From Streptomyces silvae (lineage in GTDB: Bacteria > Actinomycetota > Actinomycetes > Streptomycetales > Streptomycetaceae), in the NCBI RefSeq assembly GCF_016745505.1, contig NZ_JAERUC010000004.1, positions 16,395 to 80,394 on the forward strand: a stretch of DNA of 64,000 bases. The letters are read 5' to 3'. The notes below the pieces were generated by a model. The model had not been told where the DNA came from, searched no databases, and saw nothing but the letters and a program-made list of their open reading frames with translations. The first letter of the stretch is position 1, and every line of letters begins with the position of its first letter. The position numbers and the translations under genes are program-made. Shown here piece after piece: positions 54,206 through 62,744 of the stretch.

Positions 54206-55494
54206 GTGAACGCCGGACCGACCGGGATCGAGAACCTGCTGCGCCACCACGCGCCGCAGGTCCTCGGCGCGCTCGTCCGCCGCTACGGCCACTTCGACAC
54301 GGCGGAGGACGCCGTGCAGGAGGCGATGCTCGCCGCGTACCGGCAGTGGCCCGTCCGGGGACTGCCGGAGAATCCGCGCGGCTGGCTCATCAGGACCGCG
54401 TCCAGGCGGCTGACGGACCAGCTGCGCCACGGCTCCGCACGGCGGCGGCGCGAGGAGAAGGCCGCCGCGCTCACGCCCCGCGACGCGTTCACGGCCCCGC
54501 CGAACGGGGAGAGCCGGGCGCCCTCCGCCGACGACACCCTCACCCTGCTCTTCCTCCGCTGCCACCCCGAGCTGTCCCCCGCCGCCCAGATCGCGCTGAC
54601 CCCGCGCGCGGTCGGCGGCCTGACGACGGCCGAGATCGCCCGGGCCCATCTGGTGCCCGAGGCGACGATGGCCATGGGGGTCCCCCCATGCCCTTCAGGC
54701 TATGGGGGAGGATCAGCCGGGCCAAGCAGAAGGTGCGGGGTGTGCCGTTCCGGCAGCCGGGGCCCGCCGACCGCGACCTCCGGCTCGCGGCGGTGCTCCA
54801 GGTGCTCTACCTGACCTTCAACGAGGGCTACACCGCCTCGTCCGGCAGCGATCTGCACCGCGCCGACCTGGCCCGGGAGGTGATCCGGCTGACCCGTGCC
54901 GTGCGCGGGCTGCTCCCCCGGGACGGACGGGTGACGGGGCTGCTGGCCCTGATGGTGCTCACCGAGGCCCGCAGCGCCGCCCGCACAGGACCGCACGGCG
55001 AACTGGTCCCGCTCGACGAGCAGGACCGCACCCTCTGGGACAGGGCCGCCGTCGACGAGGGCACCGCCCTGGTGGAGGAGGCGCTCTCCGAAGGACCCGC
55101 CGGGGCGTACCAGCTCCAGGCGGCGATCGCGGCGCTCCACGACGAGGCCCGCCGCGCCGAGGACACCGACTGGCCGCAGATCCTCGCCCTGTACGACCTC
55201 CTCGTGCACCGCACCCCGGAGCCGATGGCGGAGCTCAGCCGGGCGGTGGCGCTCGCCATGGTCCAGGGCCCCCGGGCCGGTCTCGCGGCCGTGGCGGCCG
55301 TGGAGGGCCGGCTGGCGGGCCACCAGCGGCTCGACGCCGTACGAGCCCATCTGCTGGAGAAGGCCGGGGACCACGAGGCGGCCCGCGCCGCCTACCGGCG
55401 GGCGGCGGACCACACGCTCAGCACACCCGAGGCCCGCTATCTGCGGCTGCGGGCGGCCCGGCTGCCGCCGCCGGCCGACGGGAGCACCGGGTAG
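54206..55494 (+). pseudogene. ECF-type sigma factor (sigma24/DUF6596), interrupted by a 38-base element
   Basis: From GTG 54206 the sigma-2 region (VRRYGHFDTAEDAVQEAMLA, NPRGWLIRTASRRLTDQLR) and sigma-4 helix (AEIARAHLVPEATMA) are intact up to 54673. The remainder (RISRAKQKV, then VLYLTFNEGYTASSGSDLHR to the end, the TPR-like C-terminal domain) continues from about 54712 in another frame. Between them lies a 38-base palindromic sequence where the family normally has only two residues (usually QR) before ISRAKQ. The net gain is 32 bases, which shifts the frame. The gene is therefore broken unless a frameshift rescues it. Everything else is well preserved, suggesting a recent event. Confidence 0.82.
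54673..54710. repeat. 38-base palindromic element inside the sigma factor gene
   Basis: Begins with CATGGGGGTCCCCCCATG (8-base arms, two-base loop) and continues through CCCTTCAGG to CTATGGGGGAG, whose GGGGG segment can pair with the same C-run, giving two alternative hairpins. Similar short G5/C6-rich palindromes occur dispersed in Streptomyces genomes by my recollection; no second copy is in this window. Confidence 0.75.
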
Positions 55495-55556
55495 CGGGCG
55501 CCCGCACGCCCCCCACCGAGTCGCCGATCCCGCACACTCTGGCGATCATCGAAGAC

Positions 55557-56165
55557 ATGACCAAGAGCGACAACGGCAAGGCCCGCACCGTGCGGATCGC
55601 CCAGGAACCCGAGGCGGACGAGCTGCTGGGCCGCAGTCCGCTGGCCGCCCTCGTCGGCATGCTGCTGGACCAGCAGGTGCCGATGGAATGGGCGTTCACC
55701 GGCCCGTTCACGCTGGCCCGGCGCATGGGATCGGACGATCTGGACGCCCGGGAGATCGCCGCGTACGACCCGGACGCCTTCACCGAGCTGTTCACCACGA
55801 AACCGGCCCTGCACCGCTATCCGGGCTCCATGGCCAAGCGGGTGCAGCAGCTCTGCCAGTACCTGGTGGACGAGTACGACGGGCGGCCCGAGGCGGTCTG
55901 GTCGGACGCCGCCACCGGGGCCGAGCTGCTGAAACGCCTCAACGCGCTGCCCGGCTTCGGCACCCAGAAGGCCCAGATCTTCCTCGCGCTGCTGGGCAAG
56001 CAGTTCGACGTACGCCCGACGGGCTGGCGGGAGGCCGCCGGGGCGTACGGCGACGAGGGCTCGCACCGCTCGGTGGCCGACATCACCGGCCCCGAGTCGC
56101 TCGCCGAGGTGCGGGCGTTCAAGCAGCGGGCCAAGGCGGCGGCCAGGGCGGGCCGGTCCGTCTGA
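55557..56165 (+). CDS. HhH-GPD-type base excision repair protein
   Basis: 202 residues from ATG 55557. LAALVGMLLDQQVPMEWAFT near the start and the helix-hairpin-helix LNALPGFGTQKAQIFLALLG with Lys157-like spacing match the HhH-GPD glycosylase fold. The usual catalytic Asp after GVD is replaced in the stretch FDVRPTGWREA, so glycosylase chemistry is uncertain. Streptomyces members are annotated by fold only. The gene stands alone. Confidence 0.85.
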   Translation: MTKSDNGKARTVRIAQEPEADELLGRSPLAALVGMLLDQQVPMEWAFTGPFTLARRMGSDDLDAREIAAYDPDAFTELFTTKPALHRYPGSMAKRVQQLCQYLVDEYDGRPEAVWSDAATGAELLKRLNALPGFGTQKAQIFLALLGKQFDVRPTGWREAAGAYGDEGSHRSVADITGPESLAEVRAFKQRAKAAARAGRSV

Positions 56166-56225
56166 CGGCGCCCCTCCACCCCGGAACGGCCCCATGACGT
56201 TCACCTCCCCACCGGAAGGACTCCC

Positions 56226-57746
56226 GTGCGCGCACCACGTCGCAGAGCCACGGCGGTGGCGGCCGCCGCCGCCCTGGCCACCCCGCTCCTCCTCGCCGCC
56301 GGCCCCACCGACGACGCCGACGACCTCGCGCGGCGGCTGGTCGACCGCGCGTCGGCCGAGGACGCGTACCGGCACCTGGAGCGGTTCCAGGCCCTCGCCG
56401 ACGAGGCGGACGGCCACCGCGCGGCCGGCTCGGCCGGGTACGACGCCTCCGCCGCCTACGTCCACCGGCTGCTCCGGAAGGCCGGGTACCGGGTCGGCTA
56501 CCAGGCGTTCGACTTCGTCTACACGGAGACGCTCGCCGAGAAGCTCTCCGTGGTCTCCCCCACGGCCCGCTCCATCACCATCAGGGCCATGACGTACACC
56601 GCCTCCACCGAGGAGGGCGGCATCACGGCGGCCCTCGCCACCGTCCCCACCGACGCCACCACGGGCTGCGAGGCGTCCGACTACGCGGCGGACGGATTCA
56701 CCGGGAAGATCGCCCTGATCGAACGGGGCGGCTGCTCCTTCGCCGAGAAGCAGGCGGCGGCCGCGAAGGCCGGGGCGGTCGGCGCGGTGATCTACAACAA
56801 CACCGAGGGAGCCCTCTCCGGCACCCTGGGCGACGCCGGGTCCGGGAAGATCCCCACCGGCGGAGTCACCCGGGCCGAGGGCGAGAAGCTCGTCGCGGAG
56901 GTGGCGAAGGGCGAGGTGAAGGTCTCCCTGGAGATCCGCGAGTTCCGCGAGGAGCGGGTCACCCGCAACGTCGTCGCCGAGACCCCCGGCGGGAACGCAG
57001 CGAAGACCGTCATGCTCGGCGCCCACCTCGACTCGGTCACCGACGGTCCCGGCATCAACGACAACGGGTCCGGCTCCGCGGGCCTCCTCGAAGTCGCCCT
57101 GGAACTGGCCGGTTCGCACCGGACGCCCGCCAACAAGGTGCGGTTCGCCTGGTGGTCGGCGGAGGAGAACGGCCTGCTGGGCTCGGAGGCGTACGTCGCG
57201 GAACTCTCCGACGCCCAGCGCGAACAGATCGCGCTCTACCTCAACTTCGACATGATCGCCTCACCCAACGGCGCGCAGTTCGTCTTCGACGGCGACGACT
57301 CCGACAAGACGGGCGCCGGCCCAGGCCCCGAGGGATCGGCCCAGCTGGAGCGGGACATCAACGCGTTCCTGGACGGCCGGGGCAAGCCGCACACCGGCAC
57401 GGACTTCAGCGGGCGCTCCGACTACGGGCCGTTCATCGAGGCCGGCATCCCGGCCGGCGGTACGGACACGGGCGCCGAGGGCATCAAGACGGCCGCGCAG
57501 GCCGAGACGTACGGCGGAACGGCGGGCGTCGCCTACGACCCCTGCTACCACGCGGCCTGCGACGACCTGGACAACATCGACATGGACCACTTCGAGACCA
57601 ACATCGACGTGATCGCCCACGCCGTGGGCACCTACGCCCACGATCTGGGCTCCCTCACCCGCCCCGTCCCCTCCGCGTCCGCCACCGGCGAGGCGCGCGA
57701 CGGCGGGGACTCCCGCACGGGGCAGGGCCACGGCGTCACCGAGTAA
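56226..57746 (+). CDS. Secreted M28 zinc aminopeptidase with PA domain
   Basis: 506 residues from GTG 56226. A signal peptide (RRRATAVAAAAALATPLLLA) leads to an inserted PA domain (about 130-230, GKIALIERGGCSFAEKQAAA) and an M28 catalytic domain with the two-zinc ligands in MLGAHLDSV (His, Asp), INDNGSGSAG (Asp), SAEENGLLGSEAYV (Glu-Glu), LNFDMIASPN (Asp) and CYHAACDD (His). This is the S. griseus aminopeptidase type, releasing N-terminal hydrophobic residues outside the cell. The C-terminal about 35 residues are Ser/Asp/Gly-rich. Confidence 0.94.
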   Translation: MRAPRRRATAVAAAAALATPLLLAAGPTDDADDLARRLVDRASAEDAYRHLERFQALADEADGHRAAGSAGYDASAAYVHRLLRKAGYRVGYQAFDFVYTETLAEKLSVVSPTARSITIRAMTYTASTEEGGITAALATVPTDATTGCEASDYAADGFTGKIALIERGGCSFAEKQAAAAKAGAVGAVIYNNTEGALSGTLGDAGSGKIPTGGVTRAEGEKLVAEVAKGEVKVSLEIREFREERVTRNVVAETPGGNAAKTVMLGAHLDSVTDGPGINDNGSGSAGLLEVALELAGSHRTPANKVRFAWWSAEENGLLGSEAYVAELSDAQREQIALYLNFDMIASPNGAQFVFDGDDSDKTGAGPGPEGSAQLERDINAFLDGRGKPHTGTDFSGRSDYGPFIEAGIPAGGTDTGAEGIKTAAQAETYGGTAGVAYDPCYHAACDDLDNIDMDHFETNIDVIAHAVGTYAHDLGSLTRPVPSASATGEARDGGDSRTGQGHGVTE

Positions 57747-57883
57747 CCGGGGCACGCTCACAAGCGCGCCTCACAAACATCACAGACGGTGTGCCTGTCT
57801 GGGGTATTTCATCCCGTTTCGACCCGCATCGCAGTCGTGTTCCCTGGCTGCGCCCGGAGGCCCTCGCCCGGTAGGCTTTCCGT

Positions 57884-58180
57884 GTGATCTTCAAGCGCAT
57901 CGGAAATGGGCGGCCATATCCCGACCACGGCCGGGAAACTACCCGACAGTGGGCGGATGTCGCGCCGCGTCCGGTCCGCCTGGACCAGCTGGTGACCACC
58001 AAGGGCCAGCTGGACCTCGAGACCCTGCTCGCCGAGGACTCCACGTTCTACGGCGACCTGTTCGCCCACGTCGTGAAGTGGCAGGGCGACCTCTACCTCG
58101 AGGACGGGCTGCACCGTGCCGTACGAGCCGCCCTGCAGCAGCGCCAGGTGCTGCACGCACGCGTGCTCGAACTGGGCTGA
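57884..58180 (+). CDS. Conserved small protein, ParB-like motif
   Basis: 98 residues from GTG 57884. The second half, FYGDLFAHVVKWQGDLYLED followed by GLHRAVRAALQQRQVLHARV, has the DG-HR-AA pattern seen in ParB/Srx-type nuclease-like folds. I recall this small protein as widely conserved next to a LytR C-terminal gene in actinobacteria, but its function is unknown to me. A TAGGCT -10-like sequence lies about 12 bases upstream, suggesting a short or absent leader. Confidence 0.82.
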   Translation: MIFKRIGNGRPYPDHGRETTRQWADVAPRPVRLDQLVTTKGQLDLETLLAEDSTFYGDLFAHVVKWQGDLYLEDGLHRAVRAALQQRQVLHARVLELG

Positions 58181-58297
58181 ACCCGCCACTCCCACCCATG
58201 GAGCATTTCGGGCCTTTCGGGTGCTTTTATGCTCGTACGGGTGCCATAGGTTGATCGTTTAGTAGGCATCATCACCAGGTCGCACTACGCTGCGGCC

Positions 58298-58918
58298 ATG
58301 AGCATGCTGACCCCTCCCGGCATGGGCGGAAAGTACCGCATCACGGGTAACACCTACCCCCGCATGCGCCGCCCCCGTCATCGCCGCAAACTGGTCCTCT
58401 CGGCGGGCGCCGCCCTGGTGGCCCTCGGCCTGGCCGGTTGGGGCACGCTCCAGATCGTCGACGTCTTCACCGGCGGCGACAAACAGGCCAGCGCCGCCGA
58501 CCGCCCGAAGGCCTGCCCCACCCCGAGCGCCTCGACGGCAGCGAAGGTGCTCCCGAAGCCGGCCGCCATCAAGGTCAACATCTACAACGCCACGCCCCGC
58601 AGCGGGCTGGCCAAGGCCGCGGCGGACGAGCTCAAGAAGCGCGGCTTCACCATCGGCAAGGTGGACAACGCCCCGGCCGCCTACGACAAGAAGGTGCCGG
58701 GCACCGGCATGCTGCTCGGCGGCCCGACGGCCATGAACGGCTCGTTCCCCGTGCTCGCCACACAGCTGCCGGGTGCCGCACAGAAGACCGACACCCGCAG
58801 CACGGCGGACGTCGATCTGATCATCGGTACGAAGTTCAAGGCGTTCAGCACGCCCGCGGCGGCGGCGACGGCCCTCACGGCCCTGACCAAGCCGTCCCCG
58901 GCGCCGTCCTCCTGCTGA
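58298..58918 (+). CDS. LytR C-terminal domain protein, membrane anchored
   Basis: 206 residues. A basic cytoplasmic segment (RMRRPRHRRK) precedes one membrane helix (LVLSAGAALVALGLAGWGTL) and an extracytoplasmic LytR_C domain (about 90-200) beginning AIKVNIYNATPRSGLAKAAA, and containing DVDLIIGTKF. Such domains accompany LCP enzymes that attach glycopolymers to peptidoglycan; this protein lacks the LCP catalytic domain. Its stop codon lies in a 19-base tandem duplication. Confidence 0.9.
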   Translation: MSMLTPPGMGGKYRITGNTYPRMRRPRHRRKLVLSAGAALVALGLAGWGTLQIVDVFTGGDKQASAADRPKACPTPSASTAAKVLPKPAAIKVNIYNATPRSGLAKAAADELKKRGFTIGKVDNAPAAYDKKVPGTGMLLGGPTAMNGSFPVLATQLPGAAQKTDTRSTADVDLIIGTKFKAFSTPAAAATALTALTKPSPAPSSC

Positions 58919-58953
58919 GGCGCCGGCCGAGGCCTGAGGCGCCGGCCGAGGCC
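58916..58953. repeat. 19-base tandem duplication at a gene end
   Basis: TGAGGCGCCGGCCGAGGCC occurs twice back to back (58916-58934 and 58935-58953). The first copy starts with the stop codon of the LytR-C gene. Probably slippage. Confidence 0.85.
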
Positions 58954-58966
58954 CGGGGCGGCCGGA

Positions 58967-58984
58967 CCGGGCCGCAGGGCCCGG
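58967..58984. terminator. Hairpin between convergent LytR-C and upp genes
   Basis: CCGGGCC (58967-58973), loop GCAG, GGCCCGG (58978-58984). Position between two convergent stops makes a bidirectional terminator likely. Confidence 0.55.
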
Positions 58985-59012
58985 CCTCCGGGCCGCCCGG
59001 CGGTGCCGTGCG

Positions 59013-59648
59013 TCAGCCGGCGGTGCCGTACATCCGGTCACCGGCGTCGCCGAGCCCCGGCACGATGTAGCCGTTCTCGTTCAGCCGCTCGTCGACCGAG
59101 GCGGTGACCACGGTGACGGGTGTGCCCGCCAGCTCGCGCTCCATCACCTCGACGCCCTCGGGCGCCGCGAGCAGCACGACCGCGGTCACGTCGTCGGCGC
59201 CGCGCTTGATCAGCTCCCGGATGGCCGCGACGAGCGTGCCGCCGGTGGCCAGCATCGGGTCCAGGACGTAGACCTGACGGCCGGAGAGGTCCTCGGGCAT
59301 CCGCGTGGCGTACGTCTCCGCCTGGAGCGTCTCCTCGTTGCGGATCATGCCAAGGAAGCCGACCTCGGCCGTCGGGAGCAGCCGCACCATGCCGTCCAGC
59401 ATGCCGAGACCGGCGCGCAGGATCGGGACGACCAGGGGGCGCGGGTGCGACAGCCGCACACCCGTCGTGGGCGTCACCGGGGTCTCGATGTCGACCTGCT
59501 CGGTCCGCACATCCCTGGTGGCCTCGTACGCGAGGAGGGTGACCAGCTCGTCGGCGAGCCGCCGGAAGGTCGGGGAGTCGGTGCGCTTGTCGCGCAGCGT
59601 GGTCAGTTTGTGCGCCACCAGCGGGTGGTCGACGACGTGGATCCGCAT
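59013..59648 (-). CDS. upp: Uracil phosphoribosyltransferase
   Basis: 211 residues from ATG 59648. [31 protein letters not shown], the PRPP-binding [20 protein letters not shown] and the uracil-binding C-terminal [18 protein letters not shown] are all present. It converts uracil and PRPP to UMP in pyrimidine salvage. Monocistronic, divergent from a small basic protein gene. Confidence 0.97.
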   Translation of the reverse strand: MRIHVVDHPLVAHKLTTLRDKRTDSPTFRRLADELVTLLAYEATRDVRTEQVDIETPVTPTTGVRLSHPRPLVVPILRAGLGMLDGMVRLLPTAEVGFLGMIRNEETLQAETYATRMPEDLSGRQVYVLDPMLATGGTLVAAIRELIKRGADDVTAVVLLAAPEGVEVMERELAGTPVTVVTASVDERLNENGYIVPGLGDAGDRMYGTAG

Positions 59649-59724
59649 GCCGTCAACAGTAACCGGGCCCCGGACGCGCTTCTCGCCAGTCCGCACTGGC
59701 ATCAAGCACCTGTTCGGAGGGAAG

Positions 59725-60000
59725 GTGGGGAGCAACGGACCCAGGCTTGGGGTGGTGTGTCGATTGCCCGACGGGGAGCAGCGGAATCAGCGGCAGGCCG
59801 GACGCGACGCGCGCGGCCTTCCCGACGCGCCGGAGGACGTGCCGGACGCGCAGGAGAGTGAAGCGGCGCGCCGGAGGCGCAGGGCGCAGTTCCTCCGCGA
59901 GCTCCACGAGGCGAAGCAGCTGCGCGACCGGGTCCAGCCGCGGCGCGCCCGCGCCGCCCGTATGCGCCAACAGATGCGGATGCGTACGTTCCGCTGGTGA
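59725..60000 (+). CDS. Small highly basic protein
   Basis: 91 residues if GTG 59725 is the start (GGAGG four bases upstream). The C-terminal half ([40 protein letters not shown]) is a charged helix rich in arginine, suggesting nucleic acid binding. Codon use is consistent with a real gene, but the N-terminal limit is uncertain. No family is recognised. It lies between upp and the TadA-associated gene. Confidence 0.5.
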   Translation: MGSNGPRLGVVCRLPDGEQRNQRQAGRDARGLPDAPEDVPDAQESEAARRRRRAQFLRELHEAKQLRDRVQPRRARAARMRQQMRMRTFRW

Positions 60001-60217
60001 GGGCGGTTCCCGACGCGGCCGGACCGCCCCGCGGAAGCCGCCGGATCACCCTCGGCGGACATGTACTCCGGATAACTGATGGCCGACGCAACGGTCGAAG
60101 AGGTCTCGCATCGCGCTCGTTTCTGCCACGATGCCGATTGGGCGGGGCCCAGAGCAGCCGGATGACCGTCTGCCCTCCCGTCGGACCGATTCACCTATGA
60201 CCAGTGGGAGAGTCACG

Positions 60218-60784
60218 GTGTACTTCGCCGCACTGCTCGCGCGCACCGAAGACGGGTGGGAAGCGAGCGATACAGAGCTCGACGATGTGGAAACCCTGTC
60301 CGACCTGACGGATCTGGCCCGTGAGGCCTCGGTGGACGAGGACACGGTCCTGGTCTACATCGAGCAGGAGGACGCCTGGTTCGGCGTCGTCCGGGTGGAC
60401 GGTGAGGAGGACCCCCGTATCTACGTCTCGGACGCGTCGTCCGCCGCCCGCTCCTCGTACGGGGAGATCCTGCTCACCGACGAACTGCTCGGCCGCGAAC
60501 CCGGGGCCGACGACGAGATCGCCGCACTCGAGGAGCTCGTGGACCTCGACGGTACGGAGGACGGCGAGCCCGAAGAAGCCGGGGCAGGTGACGTCGATGC
60601 CGCCGCCACCGAACCCGACCTGGACCACGACCCCGACGCCGTACCGGCGGGGCCGCTCGGAGAACTCGGGATCCTCGCCGATCTCGGCCTGTCCGAGAAG
60701 GATCTGCTGACCCTGCGCACCGACGCGCTGGTGGAGATCGCGGACGCACTGGGAGCGGCCGAGGTCCTGGAGGCAGTCCGTTAG
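60218..60784 (+). CDS. tRNA adenosine deaminase-associated protein
   Basis: 188 residues from GTG 60218 (GGGAG upstream, VYFAALLARTEDGWEASDTE; an in-frame ATG lies at 60197). Strongly acidic, with FGVVRVDGEEDPRIYVSDAS, an Asp/Glu-rich linker and a C-terminal helix LGLSEKDLLTLRTDALVEIA. In actinobacteria this gene directly precedes tadA (here nine bases) and is named for that. Its molecular role is unknown; it may be a partner of TadA. Confidence 0.88.
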   Translation: MYFAALLARTEDGWEASDTELDDVETLSDLTDLAREASVDEDTVLVYIEQEDAWFGVVRVDGEEDPRIYVSDASSAARSSYGEILLTDELLGREPGADDEIAALEELVDLDGTEDGEPEEAGAGDVDAAATEPDLDHDPDAVPAGPLGELGILADLGLSEKDLLTLRTDALVEIADALGAAEVLEAVR

Positions 60785-60793
60785 GGTCCGCGG

Positions 60794-61294
60794 GTGAACG
60801 CACCACCACCCACACCCTCCTCACCGCCTCCCCCCGATCCCGTACGGGACCCGTGGCAGGCACCCATGCGCCATGCCCTGGACGAGGCCGCGCAGGCGGC
60901 GTCGGCCGGCGAAGTGCCGGTCGGCGCCGTTGTCCTGGGCCCGGACGGCGCCCTGCTCGCCACCGGTCGCAACGAGCGCGAGGCGACCGACGACCCGACG
61001 GCGCACGCCGAGGTCCTGGCACTGCGCCGCGCCGCCGCCGCGCTCGGCTCCTGGCGGCTGACCGGCTGCACGCTGGTCGTCACACTGGAGCCCTGCACGA
61101 TGTGCGCGGGCGCGCTCGTGCAGTCCCGGGTCGCCCGGGTGGTCTACGGAGCGCGGGACGAGAAGGCCGGAGCCGTCGGCTCGCTCTGGGACGTCGTACG
61201 CGACCGCAGGCTCAACCACCGCCCCGAGGTGATCCACGGCGTCCTGGAGGACCGCTGCGCGGGCCTGCTCACGGCGTTCTTCCGGGAGCGCTGA
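60794..61294 (+). CDS. tadA: tRNA-specific adenosine deaminase TadA
   Basis: 166 residues from GTG 60794, with a Pro-rich N-terminal tail. Zinc ligands and catalytic Glu in THAEVLAL-type AHAEVLALRR, and LEPCTMCAGALVQSRVARVV. It deaminates A34 of tRNA-Arg(ACG) to inosine. Followed by tRNA-Ser after 79 bases. Confidence 0.95.
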   Translation: MNAPPPTPSSPPPPDPVRDPWQAPMRHALDEAAQAASAGEVPVGAVVLGPDGALLATGRNEREATDDPTAHAEVLALRRAAAALGSWRLTGCTLVVTLEPCTMCAGALVQSRVARVVYGARDEKAGAVGSLWDVVRDRRLNHRPEVIHGVLEDRCAGLLTAFFRER

Positions 61295-61336
61295 GGCCGT
61301 CCGGCGGGGGCTTCGGCCCCTCGGCGGGAATCGGAT

Positions 61337-61366
61337 TTCTGACCAGGGCAGGGAATGGTCTAAGCT
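61337..61366 (+). promoter_or_regulatory. Promoter of tRNA-Ser
   Basis: -35-like TTCTGA (61337-61342), 18-base spacer, -10 TAAGCT (61361-61366), ending eight bases before the mature tRNA 5' end. Confidence 0.5.
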
Positions 61367-61373
61367 CTCTCTC

Positions 61374-61458
61374 GGTAGCGTGTCCGAGCGGCCGAAGGAG
61401 CTCGCCTCGAAAGCGAGTGTGGGGAAACTCACCGTGGGTTCAAATCCCACCGCTACCG
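61374..61458 (+). tRNA. tRNA-Ser (anticodon CGA)
   Basis: 85 bases. Acceptor stem GGTAGCG (61374-61380) pairs with CGCTACC (61451-61457), discriminator G. Anticodon stem CTCGC/GCGAG encloses loop CTCGAAA with CGA at 61408-61410. A long variable arm (TGTGGGGAAACTCACC region) and T-loop GGTTCAAATCC mark a class II serine tRNA. The CCA end is not encoded. Confidence 0.97.
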
Positions 61459-61465
61459 CAGAGGA

Positions 61466-61499
61466 TGAAGGGACCGACCCGTAAGGGCCGGTCCCTTCA
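61466..61499 (+). terminator. Terminator of tRNA-Ser
   Basis: A 15-base stem with one mismatch, left arm 61466-61480 (TGAAGGGACCGACCC), loop GTAA, right arm 61485-61499. It directly follows the tRNA. Confidence 0.75.
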
Positions 61500-61529
61500 C
61501 TGCGTTTCGCCCCTTGTGGCCGCCCAGGA

Positions 61530-62336
61530 TCAGCCGGCCCGGAGCGTCCTGACGCCGCTGGTCTCGAAGTCGTAGATGTTCTGGTTGATGCGCAGGCCGT
61601 CCACGGCACCGATCCACATGTGGTCACGGCCCTTGCCCACCGCGGCCGAGTAGATGGTCGCTCCCGTACCGCCGTCGTCGAGGGCGTCCTTGATCTCCGC
61701 GAGGGTGCACTCGGCGGCCTGGTTGCAGGCGGGGACCTCGTTGCCCGTGAGGTACCAGTAGCCGGTGGAGGTGGCGTCGATGTATCCGCTCCAGCGGTTC
61801 GTCACCGGGGCGGCGTCCGGCACCCACACCAGGGTGGAGTAGTTGTCGGAGGGGAGCGCGGTCAGGTTCGGGTCGATCTCGAACCTGATGTTGGGCATGT
61901 TCTCGGCGCCTCCGTAGGCCACGTTCTCCCCGGTCTGGAAGACGTGGAACCCGACCTTCCGCAGGCCCTGCACCGGGTCGCCGTAGAAGTCGACCTCGTT
62001 GCCGAAGTCGACCTTCTCGCTGGGAGGGCTCAGCGTGGTGGAGTTGTCCGCCACCTCGATGCCCAGGCTGCCCCGGCCGTAGGGCGGCCGGGCGGCGGGG
62101 CCCGTCACGCCGTACGAGCCGAACGGGCCGTTCCTCAGATCGGCGACGGGGGAGCCGATCGTGTTGCGGGTGATCACGCCCCAGTGGTCCACGCCGCGGG
62201 CGTGGTCGCCGCCGTTGTCCCCGCCGCTGCCCTCCGCGACGGCGGAGGCCGATCCGGAGAATACCGAGGCGACGATCGCCGCCACTGCCGTGAACGCGAG
62301 GGCCTTAGACCGGGCCGTGCCAAAGCGAGTGCTCAC
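61530..62336 (-). CDS. Secreted protein of unknown function
   Basis: 268 residues from GTG 62336. A signal peptide (ARSKALAFTAVAAIVASVFS, cleavage likely after ASA/VAEG) leads to a mature domain with HWGVITRNTIGSPVADLRNG, FGNEVDFYGDPVQGLRKVGF, NMPNIRFEIDPNL and WSGYIDATSTGYWYLTG. Two cysteines near the end (PACNQAAECTL) could form a disulfide. I do not recognise a family; the pattern is consistent with an extracellular beta-rich domain. Confidence 0.78.
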   Translation of the reverse strand: MSTRFGTARSKALAFTAVAAIVASVFSGSASAVAEGSGGDNGGDHARGVDHWGVITRNTIGSPVADLRNGPFGSYGVTGPAARPPYGRGSLGIEVADNSTTLSPPSEKVDFGNEVDFYGDPVQGLRKVGFHVFQTGENVAYGGAENMPNIRFEIDPNLTALPSDNYSTLVWVPDAAPVTNRWSGYIDATSTGYWYLTGNEVPACNQAAECTLAEIKDALDDGGTGATIYSAAVGKGRDHMWIGAVDGLRINQNIYDFETSGVRTLRAG

Positions 62337-62705
62337 ACTCAGTCCTTCCACGTAGTTGAAGGGCACCTTGGCGAGCGCCGGGATGCCCGACCGACGCGAC
62401 GTACACCCCCGCACATAACTGCGGGTGACGGCGCAATCACCATATGGGGGCACAAGCAGCCATCCTGCAACGGGTAGTTCGGGCCGATCGTCACGCTCCG
62501 TGCCGAACCGTGGTCGCGGCAGCGGTAATCAGCGCCCAGTCACGGGGTGACGGGCCCGCCGGGCCGTGAGTTCTCGCGGAGTAACGGGAGGCCCATTCGG
62601 GGTGGTTGCCCCACCGCCCGGTCCACCGCCGCGTCCGCAGCCTCGCCCACCGCCCCCGTCCGCCGGCCCCGCCCGCCGGACCGGCGAACTCCTCCGCAAA
62701 TAATT

Positions 62706-62744
62706 TTGCACGTTCTGCATCTTTGCCTACTATGCACGTTGTGC
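62706..62744 (+). promoter_or_regulatory. Promoter with overlapping direct-repeat operator of the TetR gene
   Basis: -35 TTGCAC (62706-62711), 16-base spacer, -10 TACTAT (62728-62733). The sequence TGCACGTTNTGC occurs at 62707-62718 and 62733-62744, one copy over each promoter element, period 26. The predicted start of transcription falls at or next to GTG 62741, implying a leaderless mRNA and autorepression. Confidence 0.6.
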
